From assembly GCA_005789925.1 (NCBI GenBank), contig SXWG01000211.1, positions 1-21,684 on the forward strand: a stretch of DNA of 21,684 bases. The letters are read 5' to 3'. Shown one piece after another: positions 21,109 to 21,684 of the stretch. Made by a program: the position numbers and the translations under genes. This DNA comes from Actinomycetota bacterium. GTDB lineage: Bacteria > Actinomycetota > Acidimicrobiia > Acidimicrobiales > Ilumatobacteraceae. Below the pieces are notes generated by a model, which saw only the letters and a list, made by a program, of their open reading frames with translations, was not told the origin of the DNA and ran no database searches. Within the stretch, counting starts at the first letter, position 1. The number at the start of each line of letters is the position of its first letter.

Positions 21109-21684
21109 CGTACGAAACATCACCATCACCATCGATGGCAGGTCGATTCTTCGTGAGTTCTCATTGGCCGTCGCTCCAGGAGAGGTCGTCGCAGTGACCG
21201 GCCCGAGTGGATGTGGGAAGTCGACTCTTCTCCGGGTCATTGCCGGTTTCCAACGAGTGGAGCGTGGATCGATCTGGTTCGACGGATATGACCTCCACGA
21301 TGTCGCTCCGCATCGCCGGCGATTCGGCATGGTGTTTCAAGATGGTCAGCTCTTTCCGCATCTGAATGTGGAAAAAAACGTGGCGTATGGCTTGCGGGCC
21401 GCAGGTGTCGACAAGACAGTCGCGCGTGGTCATGTCGACGAGATACTTGCGTTGGTCGGTTTGGGCGGATTCGAAAGTCGTGATGTCACGACATTGTCCG
21501 GCGGCGAGGCACGTCGCGTCGCGCTTGCGCGCACTCTCGTGCTGCGACCGCGTCTGTTACTGCTCGATGAACCCTCGCTCGGCCTGGCCCCGCGCATGGT
21601 GGATGAACTGCTCGCGATTGCACGGCGCATCGCTGACAGCGGCACCACCGTGTTGATGGTCGAACAAAACGTCAAGAAGGCGCT
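21101..21684 (+). CDS. thiQ: ABC transporter ATPase, ThiQ-like start with LivF-like end (partial)
   Basis: The frame starts at GTG 21101, overlapping the permease stop by 8 bases, and runs off the end after about 194 codons. It shows Walker A GPSGCGKST (35-42), Q-loop VFQDGQLFPHLNVEKNVAYGLR (Gln80), signature LSGGEARRVALAR, and Walker B LLLLDEP (Asp156). Up to there it fits ThiQ/PotA-type importers, which supply energy for thiamine uptake. After it, SLGLAPRMVDELLAIARRI and GTTVLMVEQNVKKA are typical of LivF branched-chain amino-acid ATPases. Thiamine-type ATPases would have SALDxxLR and a VTHD switch histidine instead. It may be a natural chimera or an assembly join near 21548-21580. Confidence 0.8.
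   Translation, partial: MLDVRNITITIDGRSILREFSLAVAPGEVVAVTGPSGCGKSTLLRVIAGFQRVERGSIWFDGYDLHDVAPHRRRFGMVFQDGQLFPHLNVEKNVAYGLRAAGVDKTVARGHVDEILALVGLGGFESRDVTTLSGGEARRVALARTLVLRPRLLLLDEPSLGLAPRMVDELLAIARRIADSGTTVLMVEQNVKKA

Overview
The window is a compact stretch of a moderately GC-rich actinobacterial chromosome, most likely class Acidimicrobiia (Ilumatobacter-like aquatic lineages). That placement is inferred from gene content: an F420-type luciferase-like oxidoreductase, two CaiB/BaiF family III enzymes, an HMG-CoA-synthase-like/DUF35 fusion beside an SCPx-type thiolase, many SDR, SnoaL and EthD-like small proteins, and several starts that look leaderless. No rRNA, tRNA, CRISPR, IS element or phage gene is visible. 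Genes are packed tightly, and no stretch over 170 bases lacks one. Both ends cut genes: an MFS transporter on the left and an ABC ATPase on the right.

Positions 1-16294 look like an acyl-CoA catabolism island built from short operons on both strands. It opens with the tail of an MFS transporter and a family III CoA-transferase (minus). A plus-strand operon follows: HMGCS-like/DUF35 fusion, thiolase, SnoaL-like protein and an APH-like phosphotransferase (1660-5817). Next is a minus-strand operon of a dimeric-barrel protein, an NAD-dependent epimerase and an LLM oxidoreductase (8419-5838). Then come an isochorismatase-like protein (plus), an EthD protein with a truncated TPP-enzyme relative (minus), and a plus-strand operon of SDR, two-domain SnoaL-like protein and dimeric-barrel-like protein (10449-12687). 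An acyl-CoA ligase with an alpha-methylacyl-CoA racemase-like gene (minus) and a crotonase (plus) close the island. Ligase, racemase, hydratase, dehydrogenases and thiolase together could activate and beta-oxidise a branched or polycyclic (steroid- or isoprenoid-like) acid. The substrate is inferred, not shown.

Positions 16308-21684 are housekeeping: an NfuA-like Fe-S protein, an SDR, and a thiamine-salvage operon. That operon has a clear TPP riboswitch (about 17832-17917) whose 3' edge carries the ribosome-binding site of a thiamine pyrophosphokinase. ThiB-, ThiP- and ThiQ-type ABC transporter genes follow, linked by overlapping start/stop codons.

The most unusual points are these. (1) Three perfect 23-bp tandem repeats at the junction of two genes create a chain of three identical 8-codon mini-ORFs joined by ATGA overlaps. 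(2) The HMGCS-like/DUF35 fusion has lost its catalytic Cys and Glu and its zinc-ribbon cysteines, next to an intact thiolase. (3) The terminal ABC ATPase starts like ThiQ but ends like LivF, so it is either a natural chimera or an assembly join. (4) A TPP-enzyme relative lacks the cofactor motif, and an isochorismatase-like protein lacks its nucleophile.
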